Origin: Gordonia sp. KTR9
Lineage (GTDB): Bacteria; Actinomycetota; Actinomycetes; Mycobacteriales; Mycobacteriaceae
Direction: 5' to 3'
Length of the DNA: 64,000 bases
NCBI RefSeq assembly: GCF_000143885.2
Contig: NC_018581.1
Location: 806,001 to 870,000, forward strand
The translations under genes and the position numbers were made by a program. Positions 54,160-63,822 of the stretch are shown in pieces. The notes beneath the pieces are model-generated. The model saw only the letters and a list, made by a program, of their open reading frames with translations, was not told where the DNA came from and searched no databases. Each line of letters begins with the position of its first letter. Within the stretch, counting starts at the first letter, position 1.

Positions 54160-55682
54160 CGCCGATCCCCTCGGTCGCCCGACCGGTCCGCGAACCAGCC
54201 GGTGACACCCGGTCTGAGGTTCTCGTAGACATGCTTGGCCTCGCGGTACTCCGCCAGCCCCGACGGCCCGAGTTCCCGACCGAAACCGGACTGGCCGTAC
54301 CCGCCCCACTCGGCTTCGGGCAGATACGGTCCGAAGTCGTTGACCCACACCGTTCCGGCGCGGATCCGTCCGGCGATGCGACGGGCGCGCGCCGCATCGG
54401 CCGACCAGACCGCCCCGGCCAATCCGTAGACGGTGTCGTTGGCCAGCGTCACCGCCTCGTCCTCGGTGGTGAAGGTCTCCACGGTGACGGTGGGCCCGAA
54501 CGCCTCGTCGTGCACGCAGGCCATCGACCGGTCGGCGTGATCGATCACGGTGGGCAGATAGAACCACCCGTCGTCGAGGCGGCCCGATCCCGCATCGCCC
54601 GTCGCGAAGGCGCCGCCGGTACGGATGACGGCACCGTCCGCCCGGGCCTGCTCGACGTAGGCGTGCACCTTGTCGCGGTGTGCCGCCGAGATGAGCGGAC
54701 CGGTCTCGGTGCCCTCGGAGTAGGGGAGGCCGAGACGGATTCGCTCCGCACGGTGGACGAGTTCGTCGACGAAGCGGTCGTGTGCGGACTCCTCGACGAT
54801 GAGCCGTGCGCCCGCCGAACACACCTGCCCGGAGTGCAGGAATGCGGCGTTGAGCGCGTTGTCGACCGCGGTGGCGAGCAACTCGTCGGTGGCGCAGGCG
54901 TCGGCGAATACCACGTTCGGGTTCTTGCCCCCGAGTTCGAGTGCGACCTTCTTCACCGTCGCCGACGCCTCGCGGGCGATGATCCGGCCGGTCACGAGTC
55001 CGCCGGTGAACGAGACCAGGTCGACGTCGGGATGCGAGGACAGGGGCGCCCCGGCCACGGCCCCCGCGCCCAGGACGAGGTTGCCGACGCCTGCCGGGAG
55101 ACCGACCTGCTCGAGGACCTGCATCAGCAGGATCGAGGTGTGTGGGGTCAGTTCGGCGGGCTTGAGGACGAAGGTGTTTCCCGCCGCGAGTGCCGGCGCG
55201 ACCTTCCAGGCCGCCTGCAGCAGGGGATAGTTCCACGGTGTGATCAGCCCGCAGACGCCGACCGGTTCGTAGACGATGCGGGAATCGGCGTCGGGGGAGC
55301 CGGTGTCGACCACGCGGCCGGCATCGGTCGCCGCGAGTTTGCCGAAATACCGGAAGCAGTGGGCGATGTCGGCCATGTCGAGGTCGGACTCGTACGGCCG
55401 CTTACCCGTGTCGAGGGTCTCGGCCCGGACGAATTCGTCTCTGCGCTCGTCGATCTGATTCGCGACGCGGAGGAGGAGGTCCCCACGCTCGGCGGCGGGT
55501 GTGGCGCTCCACTCGCCGGCGTCGAACGCGCGTCGTGCCGCCGCGATCGCCGCCTCGGTGTCGGCCGCGCCGGCCTCGGACACCGTGCCGACGACCGAGT
55601 TGTCTGCGGGACAGCGGATCTCACGGGTCTCGCCGGAGACAGCCGATTGCCACCGGCCGTCGATGTAGAGGGTCTCGCTCAT
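54156..55682 (-). CDS. betB: betaine-aldehyde dehydrogenase
   Basis: 508-residue NAD(P)-dependent aldehyde dehydrogenase producing glycine betaine. Landmarks: ITPWNYPLLQAAWKVAPALAAGN shortened, KPAELTPHTS, FTGGLVTGR, catalytic Glu in KVALELGGKNPNVVF, catalytic Cys in FLHSGQVCSAGARL, and EAFGPTVTVETF. Middle gene of betT-betB-betA, with ATGA overlaps at both ends, so the enzymes are made in coupled fashion. Confidence 0.93.
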   Translation of the reverse strand: MSETLYIDGRWQSAVSGETREIRCPADNSVVGTVSEAGAADTEAAIAAARRAFDAGEWSATPAAERGDLLLRVANQIDERRDEFVRAETLDTGKRPYESDLDMADIAHCFRYFGKLAATDAGRVVDTGSPDADSRIVYEPVGVCGLITPWNYPLLQAAWKVAPALAAGNTFVLKPAELTPHTSILLMQVLEQVGLPAGVGNLVLGAGAVAGAPLSSHPDVDLVSFTGGLVTGRIIAREASATVKKVALELGGKNPNVVFADACATDELLATAVDNALNAAFLHSGQVCSAGARLIVEESAHDRFVDELVHRAERIRLGLPYSEGTETGPLISAAHRDKVHAYVEQARADGAVIRTGGAFATGDAGSGRLDDGWFYLPTVIDHADRSMACVHDEAFGPTVTVETFTTEDEAVTLANDTVYGLAGAVWSADAARARRIAGRIRAGTVWVNDFGPYLPEAEWGGYGQSGFGRELGPSGLAEYREAKHVYENLRPGVTGWFADRSGDRGDRR

Positions 55683-57823
55683 CGAGCCGGTGCTCCTTCG
55701 GAACTGCTGTCGGGGATGTCCGTGTCGCTGTCGGGCACGGTACCCTCGCCGGCGCCCGGATCGGGCTCGGGGTCGTGGTGATCACCGGCGGCATCCCGCA
55801 GGTGCAGGTATCCGAGATGGCGTTCGTACTGGTCGAGTATGTCGCCGATGATCTGGTCGCGGGTGTACCCGGTCAGCGAGTAACCCTGCGACCCCTCGGT
55901 GAGGTACACCTCGCAACGGAAGTAGCGATCGTCGGAACGCTGCGTCCGGACCGCGTAGGTGGGGGTCGGGGCCGAGACCGGCCACACGCAGTACTCGAAG
56001 CGGGGGACCTCGGCGAGTTCGACGACCAGGTGCGGAGACGGCAGACCCTCGTTCTCGGCCGACTCGTCGACGGTCGCGGTGACCCCCTCGCGACCGAACT
56101 GTTCGGCGACCTCGGTCATCGCCGGTACGACGTTGGCGCCGATGAACTTTCGGGTGGCGGCCGGGCCGGGGAAGCGAAGGGTCCCGATGAGTCGTTGCCG
56201 CCAGCTGCCGTGTTCGGTGGGGCCGCGCCCGACGGCGATCACCTTCGGCAGGGTCGTCCGGAAGCTGTCGAGTTTGACCGATTCGCTGCGGACGGCACGC
56301 AGCAGGGAGATGCCGATCAGCCCGAGGACGAAGGAGAACGGCAGGCCCATGATCACGGTCGCGGCCTGCAGGGTCAGGATGGACCCGTCACCGCCGCCGG
56401 CGAACAGCATCGACAGGGTCAGCAGACCGATCGCCACCGACCAGAAGACGCGCAACGGGCGCGCGCAGTCGGCCATCGGGTCGTCGAGGCGACTGGTGAA
56501 ATTGCCCATCACGAGCGAGCCGGAGTCGGCGCTGGTCACGTAGAAGAGCAGGCCGGTGATCGTCGCGATGCCGATGAGCAACGTCGAACCGGGGTATTGC
56601 TCGAGCAGCGAATAGAACCCGGCTTCGGGTGTGGAGGCGGTCGTCTCGGCGAAGTCTGCATCGCCGCGCGCCACCTGCAAGGCGCTGTTGCCGAAGATCG
56701 AGATCCACACCAGGATGAAGCTGAACGGGACCACCAGGACCCCGAAGATGAACTGGCGCAACGTGCGTCCGCGTGAGATGCGGGCCAGGAAGAGTCCGAC
56801 GAACGGCGCCCAGGCCACCCACCAGGCCCAGAAGAAGAGGGTCCAGCCGTCGACGAAGGCGCGGGCGTCGTTGCCGGGCGGCGGATTCACCTGATCCCAG
56901 GCGAAGGTGTCGAGGGTCCGGTCGGCGAAGGTGGACACGTAGTCGCCTGCGTTCTGGACGAGCCCGTTGAGCAAGAAGTCCGCATCCTTGGCCACCGTGA
57001 TGTAGACGAGCATGCAGATCGCCAGGATCACGTTGATCTCGGAGAGGCGGCGGATGCCCTTGTCCACGCCGGAGGTCGCCGACGCCGTCGCGATCACCAC
57101 CGCCAGCACGATGAGACCGATCTGGGCCGCCTTGCCCTGCTCGATCCCGAAGATCTCGTTGAGCCCGAAGTTGAGCTGGACGACCCCGATACCCAAGGAC
57201 GTCGCGATACCGAAGATGGTGCCGAGCACGGCCGCGACGTCGATCGCGTCGCCCCAGCGGCCTTCGACACGTCTGCCGAAGACCGGGTACAGGGCCGCCC
57301 GGATCGTCAGCGGGAGGTTGTGCCGGAAGGCGAAGTAGGCGAGCGCGCCACCCATGAGCGCATACATCGCCCAACCGGTGACCCCGTAGTGGAACACCGT
57401 CCACGTGACCGCCTCCCGCGCCGCCGAGTTGGTCTCGGCGAGCCCGGTCGGGGGGTTGAGGTAGTGGGTCACGGGTTCGGCGACGGAGAAGAACATCAGA
57501 TCGATGCCGATCCCCGCGGCGAACAGCATCGAGGTCCAGGTGAACAGGCTGTACTCCGGGCGTGACTCCTCCGGCCCCAGCCGGTAGCGCCCGTACTTGC
57601 TGAGGCCGAGGAACACCACGAGTCCGACGATGGCGGTGGCGAGGACGAAATACCACCAGCCGAACCACCGGGTGATGAAGTCGCGCACGTCGTTGATCGT
57701 CGACTCGGCCGCCGCAGGTGCCGCCAGCGCCCAGACGGCGAAGGCCACCACGATGACGCCCGAGGCGATGAAGACCGTCAGATTGACCCGGTGTGACCGG
57801 GGCCGGGCGGCGTCGTGGGTCAT
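55679..57823 (-). CDS. betT: BCCT-family choline transporter
   Basis: 714 residues, 12 TM helices and a C-terminal cytoplasmic domain of about 200 residues. BCCT landmarks: WTVFHYGVTGWAMYALMGGALAY, LGIGVVQLNFGLNEIFG, and WTLFFWAWWVAWAPFVGLFLARISRG containing the substrate aromatic box. The FHYGVTGW form and long C-tail fit the proton-coupled BetT class, in which the tail senses osmolarity. It is the promoter-proximal gene. Its ATG 57823 faces the divergent VOC gene 57926. No betI repressor gene is in the window. Confidence 0.92.
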   Translation of the reverse strand: MTHDAARPRSHRVNLTVFIASGVIVVAFAVWALAAPAAAESTINDVRDFITRWFGWWYFVLATAIVGLVVFLGLSKYGRYRLGPEESRPEYSLFTWTSMLFAAGIGIDLMFFSVAEPVTHYLNPPTGLAETNSAAREAVTWTVFHYGVTGWAMYALMGGALAYFAFRHNLPLTIRAALYPVFGRRVEGRWGDAIDVAAVLGTIFGIATSLGIGVVQLNFGLNEIFGIEQGKAAQIGLIVLAVVIATASATSGVDKGIRRLSEINVILAICMLVYITVAKDADFLLNGLVQNAGDYVSTFADRTLDTFAWDQVNPPPGNDARAFVDGWTLFFWAWWVAWAPFVGLFLARISRGRTLRQFIFGVLVVPFSFILVWISIFGNSALQVARGDADFAETTASTPEAGFYSLLEQYPGSTLLIGIATITGLLFYVTSADSGSLVMGNFTSRLDDPMADCARPLRVFWSVAIGLLTLSMLFAGGGDGSILTLQAATVIMGLPFSFVLGLIGISLLRAVRSESVKLDSFRTTLPKVIAVGRGPTEHGSWRQRLIGTLRFPGPAATRKFIGANVVPAMTEVAEQFGREGVTATVDESAENEGLPSPHLVVELAEVPRFEYCVWPVSAPTPTYAVRTQRSDDRYFRCEVYLTEGSQGYSLTGYTRDQIIGDILDQYERHLGYLHLRDAAGDHHDPEPDPGAGEGTVPDSDTDIPDSSSEGAPAR

Positions 57824-57925
57824 GGGCTACGACGCTAATCCGATCACCGGTGAAGCGCGCGGTGTGCGCGAAACGCGCGGCGGGCACACCGATGAGTTCG
57901 GGTCCGGCGACCGGTCTGCATCACC

Positions 57926-58684
57926 ATGGCCACCGCAACCAGCAGTTCGGTACTCCTCTCCAGCGACGACCCGGGACGCCTTGCCCGGTGGTATTCGACC
58001 GCCTTCCAGGCGCAGATCGAATCGACCGGGGCCGGGGGACCCGGATACGACCATGTGGAACTCGACGGCTTCTTCCTCCTGTTCGACAAACGCGCCGACG
58101 TGTCGGGGCCCACCACCGACGGCCCTCGCCGGATCCTCAATGTCGACGTCGACGACCCTCAGGCGACGGCGGCGCGTCTGGACGACCTGGGTGCCGAATG
58201 GATCAGTCCCCTCGAGAACCGGGGCGGCAGCTTCCTGGGGACCGTCGCCGACCCCGACGGCAACTGGGTCCAGATCATCCGGCTGTCCGACGAGGAAGAG
58301 ATCGGGATGGGTCCACCGGCGTCGACGTGCAGCGGCTTCGCGGTCCGCGACCTCGGCTCCACCGAGCGGTTCTACCGCGACGTCCTCGGTATGCGGGTGC
58401 TGCGGTACCCGATGGGCATCCTGGGAATCCGGATCCGGCGGCAGGTGACCGTCCTGGCGTATCCGAAGGACGATCACGTCCCCGCGGATTTCACCGTCCT
58501 CAACATCGCCGTGTCCGATCTCGAGGCCACGGTGGACCAACTGGTCGGCAAGGGCGTCGAGATGCTCCGGTACGAGGGTTTCGCCCACGATGAGCGGGGG
58601 ATAGTCCGCGGCGGGGACGACGGGCCCGACATCGCGTGGTTCGCCGATCCGTCGGGCAACATCCTGTCCGCGCTGCAGGTGTGA
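57926..58684 (+). CDS. two-domain VOC protein
   Basis: 252 residues with two VOC modules: SSVLLSSDDPGRLARWYSTAFQA to VADPDGNWVQII, then SGFAVRDLGSTERFYRDVLGMRVL to WFADPSGNILSALQV. The paired HxxxE-type metal positions appear at YDHVELDGFF and the DPDGN/DPSGN turns. Typical of glyoxalase/dioxygenase-fold proteins; substrate unknown. Divergent from betT, upstream of clpC in the same direction with 274 bases between. Confidence 0.87.
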   Translation: MATATSSSVLLSSDDPGRLARWYSTAFQAQIESTGAGGPGYDHVELDGFFLLFDKRADVSGPTTDGPRRILNVDVDDPQATAARLDDLGAEWISPLENRGGSFLGTVADPDGNWVQIIRLSDEEEIGMGPPASTCSGFAVRDLGSTERFYRDVLGMRVLRYPMGILGIRIRRQVTVLAYPKDDHVPADFTVLNIAVSDLEATVDQLVGKGVEMLRYEGFAHDERGIVRGGDDGPDIAWFADPSGNILSALQV

Positions 58685-58721
58685 GCTCGAGGTGGGCGGC
58701 ATCGGGGGCACTCGGCGGCGC

Positions 58722-58739
58722 CGTTCGCTCTCGGCGTAG
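58722..58739. promoter_or_regulatory. ClgR-type box upstream of clpC
   Basis: CGC-TCTCG-GCG at 58726-58736, flanked by TT on the left and TA on the right, matches the CGC-N5-GCG core and W-rich flanks of actinobacterial ClgR sites known upstream of clp genes. It lies 220 bases before the clpC ATG. The remaining 58685-58958 gap contains TTGTAC (58771), TTAACT (58825) and TCTAGAGT (58852) promoter-like strings, none assignable with certainty. Confidence 0.45.
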
Positions 58740-58958
58740 CGGCGGGGGAACACCGCCCCGGCCAGCGCAGTTGTACTGTGCACATCCCCGCCGCATCGGT
58801 GGATCCACGCACTCTGCGCAGGCGTTAACTGCAGGTGCACCCGAGACGACCTCTAGAGTGGAAGCAGGCTGGTCGTCGTCTATCCGTACCGGTTGTCCTC
58901 CGGGACCTCCGAAGCGGTCCCCGCGGCGGCCGGGGCGCTAGCAATGTGAGGGAGAACA

Positions 58959-61499
58959 ATGTTCGAACGGTTCACCGACCGCGCGCGTCGGGTTGTGGTT
59001 CTGGCCCAAGAAGAAGCGCGCATGCTCAACCACAACTACATCGGTACCGAGCACATCCTCCTCGGCCTCATCCACGAGGGCGAGGGCGTGGCCGCCAAGG
59101 CGCTGGAGTCGCTCGGGATCTCCCTGGAAGGGGTCCGCAGCCAGGTCGAGGAGATCATCGGCCAGGGTCAGCAGGCGCCGTCGGGGCACATCCCGTTCAC
59201 CCCGCGTGCCAAGAAGGTGCTGGAGCTCTCGCTGCGCGAGGCCCTGCAGCTCGGCCACAACTACATCGGTACCGAGCACATCCTGCTCGGCCTGATCCGC
59301 GAGGGCGAGGGCGTCGCCGCCCAGGTGCTGGTGAAGCTCGGCGCCGACCTCAACCGGGTCCGGCAGCAGGTCATCCAGCTCCTCAGCGGATACCAGGGCA
59401 AGGAGCCACAGGAGGCCGGCACCGGCGGACGCAGCAGCGAGTCCGGCACGCCGTCCACCTCGCTGGTCCTCGACCAGTTCGGTCGTAACCTGACCGCCGC
59501 CGCCTCGGAGGGCAAGCTCGACCCGGTCATCGGCCGGGAGAAGGAAATCGAGCGTGTCATGCAGGTGCTCAGCCGCCGCACCAAGAACAACCCGGTGCTG
59601 ATCGGTGAGCCGGGCGTCGGCAAGACCGCCGTCGTCGAGGGCCTGGCGCAGGCGATCGTCAACGGCAAGGTCCCCGAGACCCTCAAGGACAAGCAGCTCT
59701 ACACCCTCGACCTCGGTTCGCTGGTCGCGGGCAGCCGCTACCGCGGTGACTTCGAGGAACGCCTCAAGAAGGTGCTCAAGGAGATCAACACCCGCGGCGA
59801 CATCATCCTGTTCATCGACGAGCTGCACACGCTCGTCGGCGCGGGTGCCGCCGAGGGCGCGATCGACGCCGCGAGCATCCTCAAGCCGAAGCTGGCGCGT
59901 GGCGAGCTGCAGACCATCGGTGCGACGACCCTCGACGAGTACCGCAAGTACATCGAGAAGGACGCCGCCCTCGAGCGCCGGTTCCAGCCCGTCCAGGTGG
60001 GCGAGCCGTCGGTCGAGCACACGATCGAGATCCTCAAGGGTCTGCGCGACCGGTACGAGTCGCACCACCGCGTCTCCATCACCGACGGTGCGCTGGTCGC
60101 CGCCGCGACGCTGGCCGACCGCTACATCAACGACCGGTTCCTGCCGGACAAGGCGATCGACCTCATCGACGAGGCCGGTGCGCGCATGCGCATCCGCCGG
60201 ATGACCGCGCCGCCAGACCTGCGCGAGTTCGACGATCGCATCGCCGACGCGCGCAAGGAGAAGGAAAGCGCGATCGACGCGCAGGACTTCGAGAAGGCCG
60301 CCAGCCTCCGCGACAAGGAGAAGCAGCTGGTCGCCGAACGTGCCGAGCGCGAGAAGCAGTGGCGCAGCGGTGACATGGACGTGGTGGCCGAGGTCGACGA
60401 CGAGCAGATCGCCGAGGTCCTCGGAAACTGGACCGGCATCCCGGTGTTCAAGCTCACCGAGGAGGAGACCACCCGTCTGCTCCGCATGGAGGACGAGCTG
60501 CACAAGAGGATCATCGGCCAGGAGGACGCCGTCAAGGCGGTGTCCAAGGCCATCCGTCGCACGCGCGCCGGTCTGAAGGACCCGAAGCGTCCGTCGGGCT
60601 CGTTCATCTTCGCCGGCCCGTCCGGTGTCGGTAAGACCGAGCTCTCCAAGGCGCTGGCGAACTTCCTGTTCGGCGAGGACGACGCGCTCATCCAGATCGA
60701 CATGGGCGAGTTCCACGACCGCTTCACCGCTTCGCGGCTGTTCGGTGCCCCTCCCGGGTACGTCGGCTACGAAGAGGGCGGTCAGCTCACCGAGAAGGTG
60801 CGCCGCAAGCCGTTCTCGGTGGTGCTCTTCGACGAGATCGAGAAGGCCCACTCGGAGATCTACAACACGCTGTTGCAGGTCCTCGAGGACGGTCGACTGA
60901 CCGACGGTCAGGGTCGCACGGTCGACTTCAAGAACACCGTGCTGATCTTCACGTCCAACCTCGGTACCTCGGACATCTCCAAGGCCGTGGGCATGGGCTT
61001 CTCGTCGAGCGACGGCACCAAGTCGAACTACGACCGGATGAAGCAGAAGGTCAACGACGAGCTCAAGAAGCACTTCCGCCCCGAGTTCCTCAACCGTATC
61101 GACGACATCGTCGTGTTCCACCAGCTCACGCGTGAGGAGATCATCCAGATGGTCGATCTCATGCTGACGCGCGTGGAAGGTGCGCTGAAGAACAAGGACA
61201 TGGCCCTCGAGGTCACCGACCGCGCGAAGTCGCTGCTGGCCAAGCGCGGGTTCGATCCGGTGCTGGGTGCGCGCCCGCTGCGTCGCACCATCCAGCGCGA
61301 GATCGAGGACCAGCTGTCGGAGAAGATCCTGTTCGGCGACATCGCTCCCGGACAGATCGTCCTCGTCGACGTGGAGAACTGGGACGGCGAAGGCGAAGGC
61401 GACGACGCCCGATTCGTCTTCACCGGTTCGGAGAAGCCGCGCATGGTTCCCGACGCACCGGTCGAGCTCACCAAGGCCGGCGAGGCCGACGCGAGCTGA
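58959..61499 (+). CDS. clpC: ClpC1-type ATP-dependent unfoldase
   Basis: 846-residue Hsp100 AAA+ chaperone that unfolds proteins for the ClpP protease. Two Clp N repeats ([20 protein letters not shown] and a second [12 protein letters not shown] copy), AAA-1 Walker [14 protein letters not shown] (about 215) with [19 protein letters not shown]-like middle domain (about 420-455), AAA-2 Walker [14 protein letters not shown] (about 552) and Walker [12 protein letters not shown], and tail [16 protein letters not shown]. Very conserved and essential in mycobacteria. A perfect-type terminator follows at 61525. A ClgR-type site upstream fits stress control. Confidence 0.97.
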   Translation: MFERFTDRARRVVVLAQEEARMLNHNYIGTEHILLGLIHEGEGVAAKALESLGISLEGVRSQVEEIIGQGQQAPSGHIPFTPRAKKVLELSLREALQLGHNYIGTEHILLGLIREGEGVAAQVLVKLGADLNRVRQQVIQLLSGYQGKEPQEAGTGGRSSESGTPSTSLVLDQFGRNLTAAASEGKLDPVIGREKEIERVMQVLSRRTKNNPVLIGEPGVGKTAVVEGLAQAIVNGKVPETLKDKQLYTLDLGSLVAGSRYRGDFEERLKKVLKEINTRGDIILFIDELHTLVGAGAAEGAIDAASILKPKLARGELQTIGATTLDEYRKYIEKDAALERRFQPVQVGEPSVEHTIEILKGLRDRYESHHRVSITDGALVAAATLADRYINDRFLPDKAIDLIDEAGARMRIRRMTAPPDLREFDDRIADARKEKESAIDAQDFEKAASLRDKEKQLVAERAEREKQWRSGDMDVVAEVDDEQIAEVLGNWTGIPVFKLTEEETTRLLRMEDELHKRIIGQEDAVKAVSKAIRRTRAGLKDPKRPSGSFIFAGPSGVGKTELSKALANFLFGEDDALIQIDMGEFHDRFTASRLFGAPPGYVGYEEGGQLTEKVRRKPFSVVLFDEIEKAHSEIYNTLLQVLEDGRLTDGQGRTVDFKNTVLIFTSNLGTSDISKAVGMGFSSSDGTKSNYDRMKQKVNDELKKHFRPEFLNRIDDIVVFHQLTREEIIQMVDLMLTRVEGALKNKDMALEVTDRAKSLLAKRGFDPVLGARPLRRTIQREIEDQLSEKILFGDIAPGQIVLVDVENWDGEGEGDDARFVFTGSEKPRMVPDAPVELTKAGEADAS

Positions 61500-61524
61500 C
61501 ATCGTGCCCGTCTGAGCAGATCTG

Positions 61525-61569
61525 ACACAACGGCGGCGTCACCCGAAGAGGGTGGCGCCGCCGTTGTGT
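61525..61569 (+). terminator. clpC terminator, 20-bp hairpin
   Basis: ACACAACGGCGGCGTCACCC (61525-61544) pairs with 61550-61569 over 20 bp with one G-T wobble and a 5-base loop. It starts 26 bases after the clpC stop and precedes the crotonase promoter. Confidence 0.85.
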
Positions 61570-61637
61570 TGTGTCTGAAACGGATACCTTTGACACAGCC
61601 GACGCGGAGTGTCCCAGCGCCCGATAGCATCACCTCT

Positions 61638-62519
61638 GTGACGAGCGATACATCAGACGTCGGGCGCAAATCCCGACAAGACCAGCCCACCATCACCGTC
61701 GAGCGCGACGGGGAGATCGCGATCTTCCGGCTCAACCGGCCCGACCGGCTCAACGCGTTCACCGTGCAGATGAGGGAGGAGCTCTGCGCCGCATTCGACG
61801 AGACCGATGCCGACGACACCGTGCGTGCGGTGGTGCTGACGGGTAACGGCCGCGCGTTCTGTGCCGGCGCCGATCTCGAGGCGGGTGGTGCGACGTTCGA
61901 TGCCTCGTCGGTGGTGGAGTCCGATGCGGGCCGGGAGCCCGAGATTCCCGCGGACGAGGGCGGCAAACTCACCCTGCGGATGTTCGCCTCGCTCAAACCG
62001 ATCGTCGTGGCCGTCAACGGCCCGTCGGCCGGGGTCGGGGTGACGATGACCCTGCCCGCCGACGTCCGGATCGCCTCGGAGGACGCGAAGTTCGGGTTCG
62101 TCTTCGCCGCACGCGGTCTCGTTCCCGAGGCCGCGTCGAGTTGGTTCCTGCCCCGGCTGGTCGGGTTGCCGACGGCGTTGCGGTGGACGATCGGTGCCAA
62201 GATGGTGCAGGCCGACGAGGCTCTCGACCGCGGGCTGATCCAGCAGATCGTCCCCAAGGACCAGGTGCTCGAGACCGCCATCGCCGTCGCGCGCGAGATG
62301 ACCGCGAACAGTGCGCCCGTCTCGGCGGCACTGACCCGGCAACTGCTCTGGCGGATGGCCGGCGCACCCAGCCCGCTCGACGCTCATCGTGCCGACTCGA
62401 AGGCGATCTTCTACCGGGGGCAGTCCGGCGACGTCTATGAAGGCGTCATGTCCTTCCTGGAGAAGCGGCCGGCGACCTACCCCAACACGGTCTCGGCGGA
62501 TCTGCCCGAGATCTTCTGA
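61638..62519 (+). CDS. enoyl-CoA hydratase/isomerase (crotonase family)
   Basis: 293 residues: EIAIFRLNRPDRLNAFTVQM, VVLTGNGRAFCAGADLEAGG (oxyanion hole and substrate loop), PIVVAVNGPSAGVGVTMTLPADVRIASEDAKFGFVFAARGLVPE split across the active site with the Glu in the GLVPEAASSWFLPRLVG segment. It acts on acyl-CoA double bonds in fatty-acid degradation. GTG 61638 is chosen because a TAGCAT -10 box (61625-61630) ends 7 bases before it; the longer frame to 61566 runs through the terminator. Exact chain specificity unknown. Confidence 0.92.
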   Translation: MTSDTSDVGRKSRQDQPTITVERDGEIAIFRLNRPDRLNAFTVQMREELCAAFDETDADDTVRAVVLTGNGRAFCAGADLEAGGATFDASSVVESDAGREPEIPADEGGKLTLRMFASLKPIVVAVNGPSAGVGVTMTLPADVRIASEDAKFGFVFAARGLVPEAASSWFLPRLVGLPTALRWTIGAKMVQADEALDRGLIQQIVPKDQVLETAIAVAREMTANSAPVSAALTRQLLWRMAGAPSPLDAHRADSKAIFYRGQSGDVYEGVMSFLEKRPATYPNTVSADLPEIF

Positions 62520-62539
62520 TCCGCGCGCCTGCTCCCTGC

Positions 62540-62914
62540 TCAGTCGAGGGTCCCGGCCTGGCGTCCGATCTCGAGCACCACGAAGATCATGACCAGCTGG
62601 ATGGCGCAGCACCACGCGGCGGCAGGCCAGGCGGGGATTCGCCGTCGGATTCGGCGAACGACGAGCGTCACCGACACCACGAGCAAACCCACCGCCGACA
62701 CGATGGCCGTGCCGACGGCCACCTCGGTCCAGACCGGATTTCCGCACGCTTCGTAGGCGCAGGCGTCGGTGACGAAGGCGGTCAGGGTCGCGGTCAGGAA
62801 CGTGATCAGGGCCAGGATTCCCTGGATCAGCCACAGCAGGATCGACACCGACAGGTCACCCGACCGCAGGGGCGGCTGCGGTACGTGGGCGTCGGGCGTC
62901 TCGTCGAGGGGCAC
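62540..62914 (-). CDS. small membrane protein of unknown function
   Basis: 124 residues with three TM helices (ILLWLIQGILALITFLTATL, VAVGTAIVSAVGLLVVSVTL and AAWCCAIQLVMIFVVLEIG), two external Cys (DACAYEACGN) likely disulfide-linked, and a basic RRIRRR loop. No known family recognised. ATG 62914. Convergent with the crotonase gene. Confidence 0.7.
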   Translation of the reverse strand: MPLDETPDAHVPQPPLRSGDLSVSILLWLIQGILALITFLTATLTAFVTDACAYEACGNPVWTEVAVGTAIVSAVGLLVVSVTLVVRRIRRRIPAWPAAAWCCAIQLVMIFVVLEIGRQAGTLD

Positions 62915-63095
62915 TCGAAGACGATAGCTCCGGAGACTCTTCGCTCAACGTGCCGTACGGTGAAAAATGCCTGCAAACAGCCCGTGTGAACTGGGTGAAC
63001 ATCCGAACACGCCGGACATAAACGGTGGCAGTGCACCCGGAGCGCGGTTATCGTGGCGACAGAGCATGCCAGACCAACGAGAGGAGGTGACGCAG

Positions 63096-63215
63096 ATGTC
63101 GATGGGTGACAAGGCTTTCGCCGGCGAGTGGCGGACCGCCCCATCCGACCGTCCGTGCGGACTGAAATCCGACGGCAGGCCGGGACCGATCACATCACGC
63201 GTCACCAGTTCCTGA
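63096..63215 (+). CDS. 39-residue small ORF with a strong ribosome-binding site
   Basis: ATG 63096 is preceded by AGAGGAGGTGA, the best Shine-Dalgarno match in the window, 5-6 bases away. It encodes MSMGDKAFAGEWRT, then SDRPCGLKSDGRPG and ends at TGA 63213. No motif is recognised; one Cys. It is 55 bases upstream of the HNH gene and may be a leader or a small protein. Too short for comparison by eye. Confidence 0.55.
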   Translation: MSMGDKAFAGEWRTAPSDRPCGLKSDGRPGPITSRVTSS

Positions 63216-63270
63216 GGTCATGAACCTCGGTGGTCGGCGCACTCACTCGCCCACGCATCGAGGAGCTGTC

Positions 63271-63768
63271 ATGACCATCTTCGTCACCAACGCCGGACTA
63301 CAGATACTGGCGCGCGTCACCTGGCGCCGCGCCGCGGTCCTGTTGACCACCGAGGTCGCGCGGAACGTCGAGGGCACCCCGCTGGTTCGCGTCGTCCATT
63401 CCCCGACGCTGTCCCTGCCCATCCACAAGGTGGTGGCGATCAGACGAGACGCCTACCGCCCGTTTGCGGGTAAGACGATGGACTCCTACGCGTCCAACGC
63501 GACCATCCTGCGGCGCGATCAATGGATCTGCGCCTACTGCGACGGCCCGGCCGACACCGTCGACCACATCGTCCCGGTGTCCCAGGGCGGCCCGAGCACG
63601 TTCGGCAATCAGGTCGCGGCGTGTAAGTCCTGCAACGGGTTCAAGGCCAACCGGACGCCGCGCAAGGCGGGGATGGCCCTGCGGCACGCGCCGTTCGTCT
63701 ACGACCCCTGGGCAGCGGACCAGAAAGAGGTGTGGGAGATGTTCACCCTGCATCCGAAGACCGATTGA
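63271..63768 (+). CDS. HNH endonuclease
   Basis: 165 residues. The C-terminal half has a Cys4 HNH fold: WICAYCDGPADTVDHIVPVSQGG (CxxC and the DHI catalytic His), then FGNQVAACKSCNGFKANRTP (Asn and CxxC). The N-terminal half (FVTNAGLQILARVTWRRAAVLL) is the widespread actinobacterial HNH-associated segment. ATG 63271 (MTIFVTNAGLQ) chosen; the frame is open to 63220. Likely a housekeeping HNH of unknown target. Convergent with the DUF305 gene via the hairpin at 63776. Confidence 0.88.
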   Translation: MTIFVTNAGLQILARVTWRRAAVLLTTEVARNVEGTPLVRVVHSPTLSLPIHKVVAIRRDAYRPFAGKTMDSYASNATILRRDQWICAYCDGPADTVDHIVPVSQGGPSTFGNQVAACKSCNGFKANRTPRKAGMALRHAPFVYDPWAADQKEVWEMFTLHPKTD

Positions 63769-63775
63769 GGCTCGA

Positions 63776-63822
63776 CGCCGATCCGTTGCCGACCGTGTGA
63801 TCACGTCGGCAACGGATCGGCG
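63776..63822. terminator. 18-bp perfect hairpin between HNH and DUF305 genes
   Basis: CGCCGATCCGTTGCCGAC (63776-63793) and its complement at 63805-63822 form an 18-bp perfect stem with an 11-base loop. The DUF305 stop codon (63801-63803, minus strand) lies in the loop, so one arm encodes that protein's last residues. Confidence 0.85.

Noticed and set aside
58938..61502. 854-codon minus-strand frame
   Set aside because: Exact antisense of clpC; the DLxx-repetitive composition reflects codon mirroring of a highly expressed gene.
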